Assembly (NCBI RefSeq): GCF_020382885.2 | Contig: NC_058496.1 | Coordinates: 9,664,501 to 9,728,500, forward strand | Source of the DNA: Scatophagus argus | Taxonomy: Eukaryota > Chordata > Actinopteri > Scatophagidae | Length of the DNA: 64,000 nt | Direction of reading: 5' to 3' | Part shown: positions 1-13,323 of the stretch, one piece after another | How the letters are laid out: each line of letters opens with the position of its first letter | Numbering within the stretch: the first letter of the stretch is position 1 | The notes under the pieces: model-generated | The model's database searches: none | Told to the model about the DNA's origin: nothing | Seen by the model: only the letters and a program-made list of their open reading frames with translations | Program-made: the position numbers and the translations under genes

Positions 1-485
1 GATACTCACAAAGCTTGCTTGTCCATCAAACTGCCCCTTTGAGAAAAAACAGCAGAGACATCCATAAATGCTGGAGTGCATCACTGCGAGCACACTGTCA
101 TAAATTTAACTGCAGGTCCAAACAGTTTACCCCGAGCAATTTCTCTTTACATTTTCTATAGAAAGTCAGAAAGGTGTTTATAAATTCTTGCAAGATTTGA
201 TGATGGTGGATGGTCTCCCAGTTTTTATTAGTTTTAAGAAAAGATAAGATAATCCATTCATAGTCCCATAACTGGGAATTTGCAGTGTTACAGCAGCCAC
301 AAGGATACAGAGGGTGAAGAGCATGCAAACATTTTTGTACAACAATGGAGCTCCGCGGGACAGAGGAATGAAATGACTCGATGTTGGGTGGTGGTTATAA
401 TGGAAATACTAAAATCTCTTAAAAAATCTAATCAAAAATGTCCGCCATTTCAGACAGTCAAGCATAAAAAAGTCAGTGTACTCAC

Positions 486-1936
486 AGTGGTCAACATATC
501 CAAACTGAGAGGCACCTCCATAAAAGACGCTGCACCAAGTGGACGACCATTCCTCACCTCTGTATAGAAGACCTGAAAGTAACGCATGCAAGGCGAAAGA
601 GAAACACACATACAAACACATATTGATATGATATGATTGATTTTTTTTTTTTTTCAGTAAAATCAAACCTATTTTGGAGTTGTGTGGCTCATTTTGGGAG
701 GTATTTATGAATGTCATGTTTGTTAAATGTAAACACAGCATTGGGGGTGGAAATACTATGAGGAAACAAAATTATGGATGAACTTCCAATGTGATTGGTC
801 AACTGAACGCACGTTTATCTGTGAGTCGAGGGGAGAGGCGAGGTAGCTGACTAATCCTCTTAGTGCAGACATATGGTCAAAAGCGGAGCACACACAGTCA
901 TAGTGATCCACATTTTCTTAATGGTTGAATCAAAACAAACACAAGAAAAGAAGGAAGTAGGAAAGATGGAAGGATGGATGGGAGGAAGGAGGCTTTATAT
1001 CTCATTCATAAAACATGTGAAAAAATGAAAGAGAACAAACAAAAATTATGGACACACAACAAAAAAGGAAAGACTCAGCTCACGTTGTGCAGCAACAATA
1101 CCTCATCAAATTGCGTATCACTAAATTTATGTCCGTTACGTTCCCTTAAGTTCTCGAAGCGCCAGACACTAAATAATTTGTGACCACATCTTTCAGAGCC
1201 ACATGGCCGCTGAAAACCCATAAAACTGGCAGTGAAGGAGTTGCATCAGTATACCAGAAATTTCAAAATATGAGCTTAGACCTCAAGGCCGTCCTGCTGG
1301 ACAGTGAATTTGACAGGCACTTTAAAAGCAGGAGAAAAAAAAAAATAAGTCAGCAGCTTGCAGAAAGAAACTGGCATCAGTTCAGAAAAAAGAGAGGAAA
1401 TTTGATTTATGACACATCTGAGAGGTTGGATTTTTTTTCTGTTTGCCAGGTTGAAAACCTCTCTATGCATTTTGAAAAACAGTTCTTATAAGAAATGTGT
1501 AGGTGTGTACTTTTTAGATTGCTGTTTGTAGGGCTGAAAGTTTTCTTTTTCTCTTGGTTCTGAGCTGTTTGTTTGCTTCCATGTGACAGGTGTTGCCTCA
1601 GATGTTCTTTAAACTTCTTTAAGCCAAGAAAGACTGGAGCACAACAACATTTTCCATCTCTTCCAGAAAAGAATTGAGAGTTGCACGTCCTTAAGCATCT
1701 GCCATATGCTTTTTTCTATGTGACATGAATGCAATATTGATACTGACTGATAGCATCTAACAGCTGTCCCATTAGTGCTGCTACATCCGTGTTATTTTGT
1801 AATGTAAAATCACAGTTTCGTACTACCTTGTATCCAGTGATGGTGCTAACGTGTCGCCGTGGCATCTTCCATCGTACACGAAAGGCGGTGCAGTTGATTG
1901 TCTCCAGCTGGATGTCCAACGGAGGACTCAGACGAT
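486..1936 (-). CDS. egflam: egflam (pikachurin), partial: two exons of the first fibronectin type III domain
   Basis: Two minus-strand exons, 1827-1936 (110 bp, entered in phase 1) and 486-572 (87 bp, 29 codons), each with AG acceptor and GT donor, join in frame. Together they read SPPLDIQLETINCTAFRVRW, then a WKMPR segment and VFYTEVRNGRPLG. This parallels the first FN3 domain of vertebrate EGFLAM (human GPPLDIKLGALNCTAF and VFYSEV). Pikachurin is a secreted matrix protein with FN3, EGF-like and laminin-G domains; at photoreceptor ribbon synapses it binds dystroglycan. The signal-peptide exon should lie to the right, but I could not find it. The remaining FN3, EGF and LamG exons lie off the left edge. 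The gene is divergent from gdnf, as in human. Identity rests on the domain match plus the neighbourhood; another FN3 protein is unlikely. Confidence 0.85.
573..1826 (-). other. egflam intron
   Basis: Intron between the two recognised FN3 exons, with donor GTAGTA at 1821-1826 and acceptor CAG at 573-575. I see no further coding exon or repeat in it apart from a short T-rich run near 640-655. Confidence 0.7.
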
Positions 1937-4900
1937 CTGATTTATACAAACACAGACATAATCAGTGATGGAAACAGAAGATAAATACAACGTGCTGTGT
2001 GTTGGGCAGACGTTAGCTGTGATGGATTACTGAACCAGAGATCAGAGATGAATCAGAGAATCAGAGATGTTAAACTTCTGCAGTCAATGTGTACAATATT
2101 TTGAGATTCTTCAGCATCTCAGCATCTTACAATCTTGTTTTCTGGGCAAAAAAAGAAATCTGTGAAAAAAATTATTAGCACCAAACAGCAGATACACCAA
2201 GCACAGTGAGGTAGGATTAAACTCACCAGGCGGCCAGAAATTCAACTCCAAATGAACTGCAGATGTTGCTTTGTATATGCTTGATGTCTAAATAGGAAAC
2301 TGTTTGCTAATGTTCATCAACAAAACGAACAACGTAACTGTTGTGTTTACAGCTCCAACGCAAAAACGTTGGCCAAAAATGTGCCAACAGAGATTTAAAG
2401 AAGATGAACTACAGCAACATTTTTGAACGTACCTTGACGACTTCAATGCTACAATTTCATCTATGTGAAGACTATTTTTTGAATAAAGCATATCAATTAA
2501 AAACCTAAAAACAATTTTTGGTATATGCAGAACTTTTCACTAAAAGCAATTCATTTCATTCCAAATCAAAACAGAATCTACACTGTATTTCATTGTCATC
2601 TAGTGAAAGGGTGTAAAAATGACCTTATGAAATGGTATAACCTGTAGCTGGTTTATGATAACAGCAACTGACTCTGACTTGAAATGTCATTATTTTCATG
2701 GCTATGAGTTATTCAATTCTGGGCTCTTCTGTGGCACTTCAGGAGATTGTGATTGCTCTCTCAGTGTTTAACTGCAGTCTTGAAACACTTCAGAAGCCTC
2801 TTATAGAAGAAATACAAAGACAACGCTAAAAAGGTATAGACCATCAACAGACTTAGTGACCTACTGTATATGTATTATCTGTTGTTAATGGAAAAACATG
2901 AGCACACAAGGACCCTAATGGCTCTCATGTCATAAGTATAGAAGATTGTTATATCCAGACCACCAAAACACTCCTTAAAAAATGGATAACAACACAGAAT
3001 AGCTATTCTTATATTTATTTATATTTGATATGAGAGTAGATTCTTATATGGGCTGAAACACATGTGTCCATCTCTTCCTGTCTGCACAGTGTACAGTTCT
3101 CCACTGGTTAGCTGCTGGCAGAAAATTTCATTTTTCTATGATCGGCACCACGTTGGGATTCAGTTCAAAAGTCATATGGCAGCCAAAACTGACCTTTCTC
3201 TGTCAAAGTGAGTGAAGAACATCGTCTGACTTGGGGGATCAAACCAAAGCTAGCATGACATTGCGGAGACCTGTAAATTGAAATCTCATGTAGCTGGAGA
3301 ACAGCTCTTTTCCACTTTCCCTTTTCTTTCCTCCTTATTTCTTGTGACTGCCCTCCTACACTTCCTGTGACGACCTCTCTCCTGTCCTCCCGATTCCTTT
3401 CCTGTCTGCATCTCCCCTGCTTTGTCGAAGCTTTCTCCCTGCTCTTCAATCTGAAGGGGTAATTTAATGTGTCACCTAGAGAGGGGACTACTTAAATTAT
3501 CACCTTCATGGCCATCAATATGGAGCAGCTTACAGTGGTGCTTCATGTTTTAGGCAGGTCTGGGTACAAATATTAATGCTCAGAGGGACCGGAGTAAAAC
3601 TAATCTCTAATCAGCAGGAAAAATGAAAATCTTGACATAAACCTCTGAAGTGGGTGGATTATTTTTGGCTGGTAAGACTGGATTCTGGTGCATCTCCTTA
3701 GCTTGCCATGGAAACTGCATGGTTTGACAAACACAGGCCTGAGGTAGGTGTTTGGGCATTTTTAAAATTGTGAAAACAAACAAAACTTTTGTATCTAATT
3801 GGTAAGATTTGTGACCAGAATAATTCCACAGCTCTGGGTGCATAGTACACCAGTGTCTCCAGAATCAAAAGGAATTTCCCCTCTGGGATAAATAAAGGAA
3901 ATCTGATTCTGATTACACGACTCCCACTCACACAGACCTGGACAGTGAGTCTAGTCACAATCACTGGACTGGATGCAGTGGTGACATCAGTTAGCAGTGC
4001 TACATGGCCCCCTACAAAGCCCTGAAGGTGCTTGTTGATAAGTACACACTGGAGACTACTGATCAGAAAAGAACCACAAGATGATACAATGTCACTTAAC
4101 CGTGCACACTCATAAAGAAGCAACTGCAGCCTCACATACAACACACATGCACACACAGCCCTTTTTCCAAATTCATTAATTCAACAAACACTACAAAACA
4201 TTAGCATGATGCTAGAATGACTCATTACTGTCTGTATCTACAGTTCAAGTATCGTCCAAAAAATAGCTTCACCAATGTTGGATTTTTCATTATATTGTCA
4301 GACATATTGTCATTTTTTTAAAATTACTGCAACTAAAATCAACTTGGTGTTACAAAATGTCCAAAGTGCATCCCAGATGTTAACATCCCCATCCCCTGGT
4401 ACTCCGTTACACAAAACAGATAAAAATAAATCAATCAACATAACCAATATCAACAACAACCGCAACTCGTATGCAGACAAACAGGACAATATAAAACCAA
4501 CAACCCAAAAATGACAACCGCAAAGCAACATAAAGAAAAGGCAAAGAGCAAGAGGGGTAAGTAAAAGCCTCCAAAATAGAGGACTGGACCACAATATGCA
4601 TTTGTACTCCACTATACAGGGATCAATCAGATACAGTATTCAAGCACATCATTTCTGTTAAAAATGAACAGATCACCCAGTGGATACCAACATTATCTGA
4701 AGGAAGTTAATATCGGTCTAATTTTAGTCCAAGCAATTCCACACTGCACTTATACATGCGATTTTTGTTTGTCAGCTTCAAACATATAAATACAGAGCAT
4801 TTCTATCTGTTATAGGGTGCAGACAAGACCTTTCAGGCAAGTTTTAAAGCTTTCATTCATGTCGAGATTTCAATGTTTTTCACACTTTTGTAACGCTCTG

Positions 4901-7015
4901 GTCCTAAATGTAAAAGGTGCTTTCATAATACCTGCTCCCACTTGATCAACAATCATTCAGCCTCAAACTCAGCTACTTTCTTTCAGACTTTAACACTTGT
5001 CCTTTCACTCTGATTCTATAGCTGCACTTTCAGAGTCAGGCGTGCAGAAGTGCTGCTCTTCATCGTGGCTTAGAGAATAACACACCGAATATGAAGAGGT
5101 AAAAAGGAACTCCTGCTGGTCATATATTCATTATCTTTCGCCCAATAATATTGTTTGTGCTGAGTGACATGATAGAACGAGTTATTTAAAATGCAGGATT
5201 TTCATGAGAAGTGTAAGAAATAAAACGACTGAACGATTCTTTAAATAATTCAGCAGCTTATTCGAACTTGTCATAAAGCTGTCAAAATCCTGAAAAGTAG
5301 ACCACCTTGGGGAAAGATGTCATTCAGACTTAACTCCTTCTAGTAGTAGCAGAGTTGTTATTCAAAGGCTGATGTGATTCATGTGGACATCGAGCCCTGT
5401 TGACATTCTCCCTTCTCTTGGAATAAGGCCTGAAAGACCTCAAGAAGAAGAAAAAAATAAATAAAACAAGTACAAATGTCACTGGCAGTCATGAAGACAG
5501 AACCACAGCAGCCCTCTGTATGGCAGTCCCAGCTGTGGCGAGGTTTCTGTGCTGACAGACAGATGTGATAGTCAGCCTGCTATGGCCTGTGGCTCCGAAA
5601 GAGCGAGCGAGGGAGAAGTACGACAGACAGCCAGAGAGAGGCTGACAGTGAGAGAAAAAGGAAGCGATGGAGAGAGAGTAAGGGGAGGGAAAAGGTAAGA
5701 AACTGGGATTGAAAAAGTGTTCAGGGCGACAGGATAACAAAGAAAAAAAGGGGGGGGGGGGGACACTGTGGAGGTGATGATTCAACAACCAGGGATTTTC
5801 TTCCCATAGGCAAGTTTGTTGATGGGTACACTGAATATTTCCTTTGCTTCTTTTTCTTTCTTTCTTTCTGCCTTCTTCCCATCTCTCTTTGACAGATGTT
5901 GACATATCCTGCTTTTTGGACAACACAATGTTTTGAGAAAAATAATAATAGTAATAAAAAAAAAAACAATTATGTCCCCGTCTTTTCTTATCCACAAATG
6001 TTCTGCCTCAGACTCATCTGGAAATGTTAAAATTGCACTTCTTACTGACAGTCTGTAGCTCATGATCATTGGTTAAAATGCAGTTTTGTGCAGCTACGCA
6101 ATAACTAAAGGACGTTATTTCTTGCCTTCATCACCATAAACTAGGGATGAGGACTTCACAAGTTTAAACTCGTCACTTTGATTGTTAATTCTCATGTGGC
6201 GTGACAAACTACTGTTGCAATCAAACAAATGGAAAAACGAGCAGGCACAAATCCACAGTGTTTCAGTATAAATGATGATTACACCTTGGTAAATCTTTGG
6301 TATATAGGTCAGCGGGTGAACTTACCAGATCTCCGAACATTTGATCTTTTTGCGCAAAAGCAAACGCTGGCTGTGGATATTGCGAAGAGGAGTAAGTATA
6401 AAAGACTCCTTTCTTTCCATGTAGATTCCATGTCTTCTTCGGCTCGAAAGTTTAAAAACGGTCAAACGTTCATTTTATCACACACTGAAACGCGCATGTG
6501 ACCGCAAATCAAACTAATCCCTTTGCTGACAAAAGTCGCCTGTGATAAAAATCGTTTGTTTATTTAAATTTTGGCGCAAACGCCATCCAAAGACTGGCAG
6601 AAACTGCCCGAGAGGAAAGGCCAGTTACGGTTTGACACTGATAAGATTACAGTCTGCAAAAGATCAGTGGGCTGGACACAGTAACGGACGGACAGACAGC
6701 TCCTGTGCCCCAAGAGGCGCGCTGACAGACGACGAGGAGCTGGGCTGTCCCGATAGCTCACGCGTAATGCGCAACAACTAAAACAACTAAATGGTGGGCA
6801 CGGTCATTTTTACGCACGAGTCTCGCTTTCGTGTGACGCTCCGGTTCACGTCCCAGACAGCAGATGAGATGGACAGCGAAGTGCAGGAACGTGGGGCCAT
6901 TTAGAGCTAAGAGGATAATAAGCCTCTAATCCGCACACTGGACACAGATGGAGAGCGTGTCTTGACGCAGAAGCAGGGGAGCCGCTCAAGCAACAGACAC
7001 TCCATCAAAGTACAC
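1937..7015. other. Non-coding DNA, egflam 5' intron or upstream region
   Basis: No exon could be supported here. It holds a retroelement tail (3871-3916), a purine-rich stretch at 5580-5750, a run of 13 G at 5750-5762, and a CpG-dense patch at about 6580-6870. That patch could mark a promoter, possibly for egflam, but I found no signal-peptide reading frame in it. Confidence 0.4.
3871..3916 (+). repeat. Retroelement 3' tail (fish LINE/SINE type)
   Basis: The sequence GGAATTTCCCCTCTGGGATA followed by AATAAA and a TCTGATTCTGATT repeat is a 3' tail seen on many teleost LINE/SINE copies. Only the tail is recognisable; no coding part is visible. Confidence 0.5.
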
Positions 7016-7039
7016 TGTGTGTGTGTGTGTGTGTGTGTG
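7016..7039. repeat. (TG)12 microsatellite
   Basis: Perfect alternating TG run. Confidence 0.95.
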
Positions 7040-7157
7040 AGTGATTGACTGTCTTGATTGTCCGCGTGTACAACAATGACCAGAGCAGGGCAAACAATGA
7101 ATCCATTAATGTAGCCCAAGGCAACTGCTGTACTCATTAATATGTGGCTACAATTGC

Positions 7158-7193
7158 TGTGTGTGTGTGTGTGTGTGTGTGTGGGTGTGTGGG
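7158..7193. repeat. Interrupted (TG)n microsatellite
   Basis: TG repeat of about 36 bp with GG interruptions near its right end. It lies 120 bp from the previous TG tract. Confidence 0.9.
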
Positions 7194-7520
7194 TGATAAC
7201 TCACAACGTGCACGTGCATATGTAAGAGATGTTTGCAGGAGAGCTCAGCCAGTTCACTTTAGAGGCATTTTCTTAGGACTGGGAGAAACAGTGTAGGCAC
7301 AAATAGTACTAGCTACCGTAAACACTGCAAAAGCAAAATCTGTCAGGTAAAATCTGATAAAGTCAGAAGCTGTCCAGAGCCTTCACATAAGTGACTTGGT
7401 GAGACTGTAGTTGTAGCCATGCCGTGACATGATTTGCAAAAATTAAAGTCAAACAGGAAACGGTAGACAATTGTTTTTCCACTTTTTTTCTTCCCTCAGT
7501 TTAATTATATTATACATATT

Positions 7521-7560
7521 AGACCCTGACGGATAAGCGGTATAGAAAATGGATGGATGA
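7521..7560 (+). repeat. Retroelement 3' tail with GGAT repeats
   Basis: GACCCTGACGGATAAGCGG followed by ATAGAAAATGGATGGATG matches the terminal segment of a very common fish non-LTR retroelement or SINE family. It is truncated, with only about 40 bp recognisable. Confidence 0.6.
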
Positions 7561-10500
7561 ATATATGAGAGGTAGCACAGCAGAAACACCTAACCAGCAG
7601 CCACAAACCTGGCCGATCTGTTAAGCAAAATGGACCTCATTCTCTGAGCCTGGCACATTCTAAATCAGAATGTAAAATCTAGAAATTACTCAAGCCATCA
7701 ATTTGTCCAGAATAATCTCAAAATCCTTTTATGCAATTCTGATGCAACACCCCCCCCCCCAACCTATACTGTCGGCTACAGAAAGTCTTTCCAAGAAGAA
7801 ATTTAAAATAAAACTTTGGGGTCAGCAACACATAATGCTAACTACATCTTCTCTGTACTTATTTTATAATGACTATATCTGTACAATAGTGCAGAACTCA
7901 CCATTCATTCATCAAAACCCCTCTGACAGCAAGCCAGATGTAGCCGTCATGACGTAGGTTATTCACAAGACATAATTTTTTTTTTAGAACATGACAGCTC
8001 AATTTTTCCCACATTTTAATGGCTTCATTTAAACATAACACAATTTGTCTCTCATTCACCCATTCTCTCTCACAGGTACACACACTTATAAGCACACACA
8101 TTTATAAGCAGCATGAAGACATTACAGAAAATGCGCAGAATAATAACACAGCAGCTATAGGATTTTTCTTAAGTGGTTGTTAAACGTGTTGGTGTATAAG
8201 CAGGTGATGGATGACGTTATGGTGACAACATGATGCAATCAAAAATGTTTAATATCTCATTTATCTTAAATATCATCACCAAAAAACACTTAAAATGTCC
8301 TCAAATCCACATACAACTAATATGGAGAGACTAACAAATGCAAAAACAGTGATAGATAGTTAGAGAAAGGCAGGTAGAGATAAAAAAAAAAAAACAACAA
8401 ATTGAACCAGAAGCACCAACAAGCACTATACTCTTCCATCCTTCTCCACATTCACATGCACATGTTAATGATATACAGAAGCAAAATATGATCTGATTAT
8501 TCCAGTTTCTTCACCTGCTGTTATCAAGCAATCATCCACCAACAGCCAGAGCAGCACACCTCTGCAGAGATCGGAGTGAGACACAATGAGTGAAGTGTCC
8601 CTACTGTTTTAGAGAAACTCTGCATACTCTCATATTATGTGTCAGCCTGTGGATTTAAAATATGGAACCTATCAAAAGGCTGTAAGGCATTTTCTTTAAC
8701 ATTTTGACAAGGTCTCTGGTTGGCAGTTTAACCCTGTTGCACACCAGGGAGAAATGTGACAAATATGGCTTTAATGGGATATTACAGCATCACATTAGCA
8801 TCTAAATACACTTAAATTCAGTTTCTCTTCTCTGTTCTTACAAAAGTGAAATTTAAGGTAAACTCTGATCCTATGTACTGTGTTTTGTAACCAAGGAGCT
8901 TCAAATTTTAAAAAATATATATTTAACATTTGGATGAAATTCCATACTGACAATCTGACCCAAAACAGGTTTTTAAGCTTGTGTAAGTGGATAAGAAAAT
9001 GAAAACAGAACTTCCTGCTTGGATCCCAAAACACAAAACAGCAGCGCTGAGCAGAGCTTTTAGGTAATTCAATAATGTAACAACTGAGGATGATTAACTG
9101 ACAAATTAAGCTGTATTGAGACAAAGAGCAGAGTCTGACATGAAGGTCACTGTGGTGCTCGACATGGGAGCTCAGTGGTTCCATCTCCTGGAGAAGCAGG
9201 ACATGACAGCAAGAATGTGAGGAACCGAGCAACAGAAAGAGAAACCAATGCACTGCCGCTTTAGTTGGTAATCCTTTCACACCATCATACAAACAGCTCA
9301 TCCATCAATCTCTCAGCTTTCTCACAAGGTGGCTTTTGTGCTCTCTGAAATGAAGATTTTTTTTTCTTTTTTTATTGAATCAGACAGCAAACAAATAAAT
9401 CAGACTGGTGGTTTAGAAAATTGTTTTCCTCAATTTAAAAAAACAACAACAAAAAAAAAAACAGCCTGTAGCCAAGGGTATGACTTGATTTGTTGGACAT
9501 GTGGAGAATAAATTGTTCTGTCTCACCAGACTGCAGAGATCATTAAAAATATCCCAATAAATGAATCTTAAATTACATCAGTTGTTTTGTCCTTATGCAC
9601 ACATCATATCCCCACTTCAAAAATGTTTACGTCAGTTTTACATGTTACCATGTTGAAAATATATTTCATGTTACATTGTATAGACATAATAGTCATACGT
9701 TACTTTTTTGGATTCCTGTGTTCATTTCAAGTCTGCAAATTATTTTGTTTAAACAGGAGAGGAAAGGAAAATTGTTTTCAGGTATGACTACTGACTTGCT
9801 GTGGTAACAGTGGTAAACAGTGTCCACTAGTGGCAGCATTTAAGTCATACATGCACATGCGTGACATCTGGAGGTTCAGTGTCTGTAATCTGCATTAGAA
9901 ATTACTGAACACATTACTCTCCACCTTTCCTCAGATGAAATCAGGCATTTAGCTCTTGCACGCCCACCCAGCTGGCAGTAATGTCGCACTAACTGCAAAA
10001 CAGGAAGCACTCACGGAGTAAACAATTTGCACAAAAATCCTAAGACTTGTTGACCCCATTGTAACATTTCTGTGCCGATTCCCAGTTGTCCAGCTCCCGT
10101 AGCCTGATCAGCCTCACCCCGAGGGTCCAGCAGCACCAGGGTACATATGGTGTGGATTACTTTCTAAGCACCACTGTGACTCCCCAAGGACTTGATTTTT
10201 ACCATGTATGTAACGATCCACTCAACATCCACAAACGGTGAGAAAATCATCAGTAAGGATCTGCACTTACACCAAGATGACAATTCTTGACCGATTTGTG
10301 AGGAAAAAAAATCTTTCAGGATTAATGTATATTACTCTTTACTTTCTTTAAAAAAAAAAAAAAAGAAAAAAGTGTAGCCTATATCCTACTACTAGGAGTA
10401 CAATGAAAAAGCACATCAAGGTTCTCAACCAGCAGATTTGCTTATAACTGGGCAGACACTTTGGGTTATCTCATTTTTTTGTAACTTCTAATTCTGAATG

Positions 10501-10867
10501 TTAGATTTAGTTAAGTGAACAAAATGACTTCTATGTAAACTGAGTCAACTTAGCTCAAAGCTGACTTTGAGGGTTTTCCGTGCACGAGCCATAACCCTGA
10601 GCCATAGTCGCTAGGGGAACTTAACAAGCTCGCTAAAATGTGTCTGTTTAGCAGGAATATGTTTACGATCTGAGATCTGGAAGGAGTATCAGTTTCATAA
10701 CTATGTTAACCAAAATATTTTACATTTTTAAATTTTGACCTGACCATGACTCCAGATTTAAAGTTAAGGAATCACCAAAGTTACTGCAGTGATCTCAAGG
10801 AGGGGCTTGAATGAGCTCACTTCAGGGCAATCCATCTAATAGCTGTTAAAACATTTCTGTTAAGAAT
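7561..10867. other. Non-coding DNA without recognised genes
   Basis: No coding exon, RNA gene or complete mobile element recognised. It contains a run of 11 C at 7750-7760, A-rich patches near 8380 and 10350, and a CTCF-like motif at 9824-9836. Confidence 0.5.
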
Positions 10868-11300
10868 TTCAAATGGAGGATCCCAAGAATAACTTATTCA
10901 AAAAGAAACAGGTGCAAACAAAAGGCAGCTGGGAGTCCAGGGGATATAGTCCAAACAAAGAACTAATCCAAAAAAAAAAAAAGGCATCTAAGGGAACACA
11001 GGGAAGCACAAGAACGACATAAACAGTGAAAGCACAAACAAAGTGACAAAACACACAAGGAGAACACAGGTATATAAAGACCGGGGTAACTAGACACAGG
11101 TGAAGACAATGAAGGCGGGACAAACAATCAAAAAAGGAGGGAAAACAGACAAAGACAGGAAGTGAAGAACCAAACCAGCCACAAGGGGATAAAAGTTGCA
11201 AAATAAAACAGGAAATAAACTAAAGAAATCCAAATCCTGACTCATTTCAATCAAGAACACGAAACACAAAAGGGCAGGTGGTCCCCCGGGAGTTAAAGTA
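10868..11300 (-). mobile_element. LTR-like remnant (possible solo LTR), minus orientation
   Basis: About 430 bp of strongly purine-biased plus strand. Read on the minus strand it is T/C-rich, with a TTTATATACC TATA-like box near the middle (complement of 11070-11082) and a GAATAAG poly(A)-like signal about 170 bp further on (near 10890), followed by GGGATCCTCC. This layout and composition resemble teleost retrotransposon LTRs. No gag/pol reading frame is adjacent and I could not define TG...CA ends or a target duplication, so it is at best a degraded or solo LTR. Confidence 0.4.
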
Positions 11301-13013
11301 GGATACATCAACTGTGAACCATAAATTTTTAATTAAAATATTTTGGCAATCCATAATGTAGATGTTGAGGGGTTTTTTTTGTTTGTTTTCTTTGGTGATC
11401 TTTAGAGTCATTAGGATTTATCCCCTGGGGACCATAAATGTCCTCAAAGAGCAAAGTGGAGGAGAGACCCACTTATATTTCCACCCCTAGAACCTTTAGC
11501 ACTGCTAAAAACCAGCACAGAGTTTCCTCCACTTTAAGTAGGAGATTAATACACATGTAAATGTAGAAAACAGGACTACTACAGGACACTTTATCACTGA
11601 TCTACACACTCTTGCAAGTCAGAATATTCTTTTTTTTCCTCCTAACTACTACACCAGCAGCCATGTCCCAAATCAGACGTCCATTCCAGCTGTCAACTCC
11701 TCCCTCCCATAAGCTATTCTGAGGCTGCAGTTCCATGTTGGCCAATCATGACGGGTGAAATGACCCTCGCAATTAGCCCCTTAGAAGTGAGTGAAACTGA
11801 GCCCCCCAAAAATGGCTGACAGATTCAATTGCAGATCAGCCCCCGATTGGCCCTCATGCCTTGCAAGAAGGGAAATGGACATCTGTTTGGTGTATTTGCT
11901 GCAATTGCTTGAGGATGATGTATTTCCAAAAAGGGAAGCCTCTTCTGAATGATTAGTAGACTAACTTCTGAAAACATAAGCAGAAGACAACTGGTGTTCT
12001 GTATGATATATATCCGGAGCATATTCAGAAGCTCAAATGGTTTTTGCATGGTGACATGATTACAATACAATGTGGCTAACGCGTATGTGCACTGACACAA
12101 ACATGATTCATCACGAAACGCGACACTTCAAGGGTGTATGGACGTGCATCCGGACATGCAGTATACTGTACACTATGTTGTTAAAGCTGGGGAATTAACT
12201 ACCTGAGAGGAAACAACTTTTCTTCTTCTTTTTATTACAGAAGATTTTCCTGGGAAAAATAAAAGTTTGGTTTTATACCACCAGAACAGTGGTATGTTTT
12301 ATCCACAGTAATCACTGCAGAGGAACAGAGGAAATGAAGGAAGTGGCTTGTGTCTTCTACACATTTACAGGGATTTAATGCGACTTAGCACTTGGTAGCC
12401 AAGGTTCACGGTGCACAAAATTAATGATGGTGTACTCTGCATTTTGGTCGATTCCATAGAACTGAAAAGGACGTTGTTCCATCTGGACTTCGAATCAGAC
12501 ATGATCATGTGGTAAACATTATCATAGATGTATATTTTTTCTTCTGCTTACCCTGAGCAAAAACTCTTACTTTACAACCATGTGAGTGCAGTTAGTTTTA
12601 CTGTGGTGCAGACTAAAGTGAAATAAGCAACTTTTAACTTCTCTTGGATTGAGAACAATTGACATGTAGGCACACGAACCCATAAGATCACTTTCACATT
12701 GCTCTGGTTTCAATCATTAAGCATAATTTCGTCCAAATCCCTGCCTTGTTGTGTCCTCTAATGAAATATATAAGCGATAAATGACATCATATTAACTGAT
12801 AAAAAAGATGGAATTTACTGTCGTATTTTGTCATTCTTTCACTGAAGTATCGAGGAGGCGGTTATTGAGGCGAGGCCACAATGTGACAGGATGATTTAAT
12901 TTGCAGCTTAATTCACAGTAAAGTTCTCAGTTTCTTAATAACATTCACTATGGCTGGATTACAGCCCGGACTTCCAAAGGCTGCTTTGCAGGTGTTTACT
13001 TTGTTTGGAATCA
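11301..13013. other. Non-coding DNA between LTR-like remnant and SINE
   Basis: No coding exon recognised. 12850-12960 is AT-rich with several TAAT-type homeodomain core motifs and could be regulatory, but nothing in the sequence proves it. Confidence 0.4.
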
Positions 13014-13312
13014 GCTTTATTTTTATTGACAGTATATATAGTTTTACATACACACACTGAATTTATCTTCTGCATTTATCCCATCCTTAGTTGAACACAC
13101 ATGCAACACCCAGCAAATTACATGCAGTGAAACACACACAGGAGCAGTGGGCTGTCTGGGCAGCAAATTGGGGGTTAAGTGCCTTGCTCAAGGAGAGTCG
13201 GCTAATGGAGGGGGGGAGCATTTGTTGCATTAATCACTCCACCACACCCAAATTTTCCTGCCCGTCCGGTGGGGGAATCGAACCAGTGACCCTCTAGGCC
13301 ACAGCTGCCCGC
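13014..13312 (-). mobile_element. tRNA-derived SINE, internally deleted
   Basis: On the minus strand it begins GGGCAGCTGTGGCCTAGAGG, then GGTTCGATTCCCCC (B-box-like). A body with CCTTGAGCAAGGCACTTAACC follows, then GGATGGGATAAATGCAG, and it ends in GTCAATAAAAATAAAG. These are standard blocks of teleost tRNA-derived SINEs. The head is too short: the CTAGAGG part of the A-box side runs almost directly into the B box, so about 25-35 bp of the tRNA-like head is missing. It starts about 12 bp beyond the 3' end of the tRNA-Lys gene on the same strand. Confidence 0.8.
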
Positions 13313-13316
13313 AAAA
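13313..13316 (-). terminator. Pol III terminator of tRNA-Lys
   Basis: TTTT on the minus strand, 7 bp after the last tRNA base. It is the only T4 run before the SINE head. Confidence 0.75.
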
Positions 13317-13323
13317 CGTTTAT

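Noticed and set aside
10..36. Possible 27-nt egflam micro-exon at the left edge (acceptor AAAG, donor GTGAGT)
   Set aside because: Its translation (GQFDGQASF) does not match the expected FN3 continuation after the LTT end of the previous exon; likely chance splice signals.
5489..5995. 168-codon minus-strand frame
   Set aside because: Caused by purine-strand bias (GAGA/GAAA tracts and a G run) giving a Ser/Pro/Arg-rich translation; no domain or exon signals.
6580..6870. CpG-dense patch as egflam exon 1
   Set aside because: Minus-strand frames contain stops and no signal peptide; kept only as a possible promoter-like patch.
8795..9301. 168-codon minus-strand frame with a hydrophobic start, considered as an egflam signal-peptide exon
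   Set aside because: No similarity to the egflam N-terminus, low-complexity hydrophobic composition, and the frame runs through AT-rich sequence without a convincing phase-1 donor.
13091..13297. 68-codon plus-strand frame
   Set aside because: Lies antisense across the tRNA-derived SINE; not a gene.
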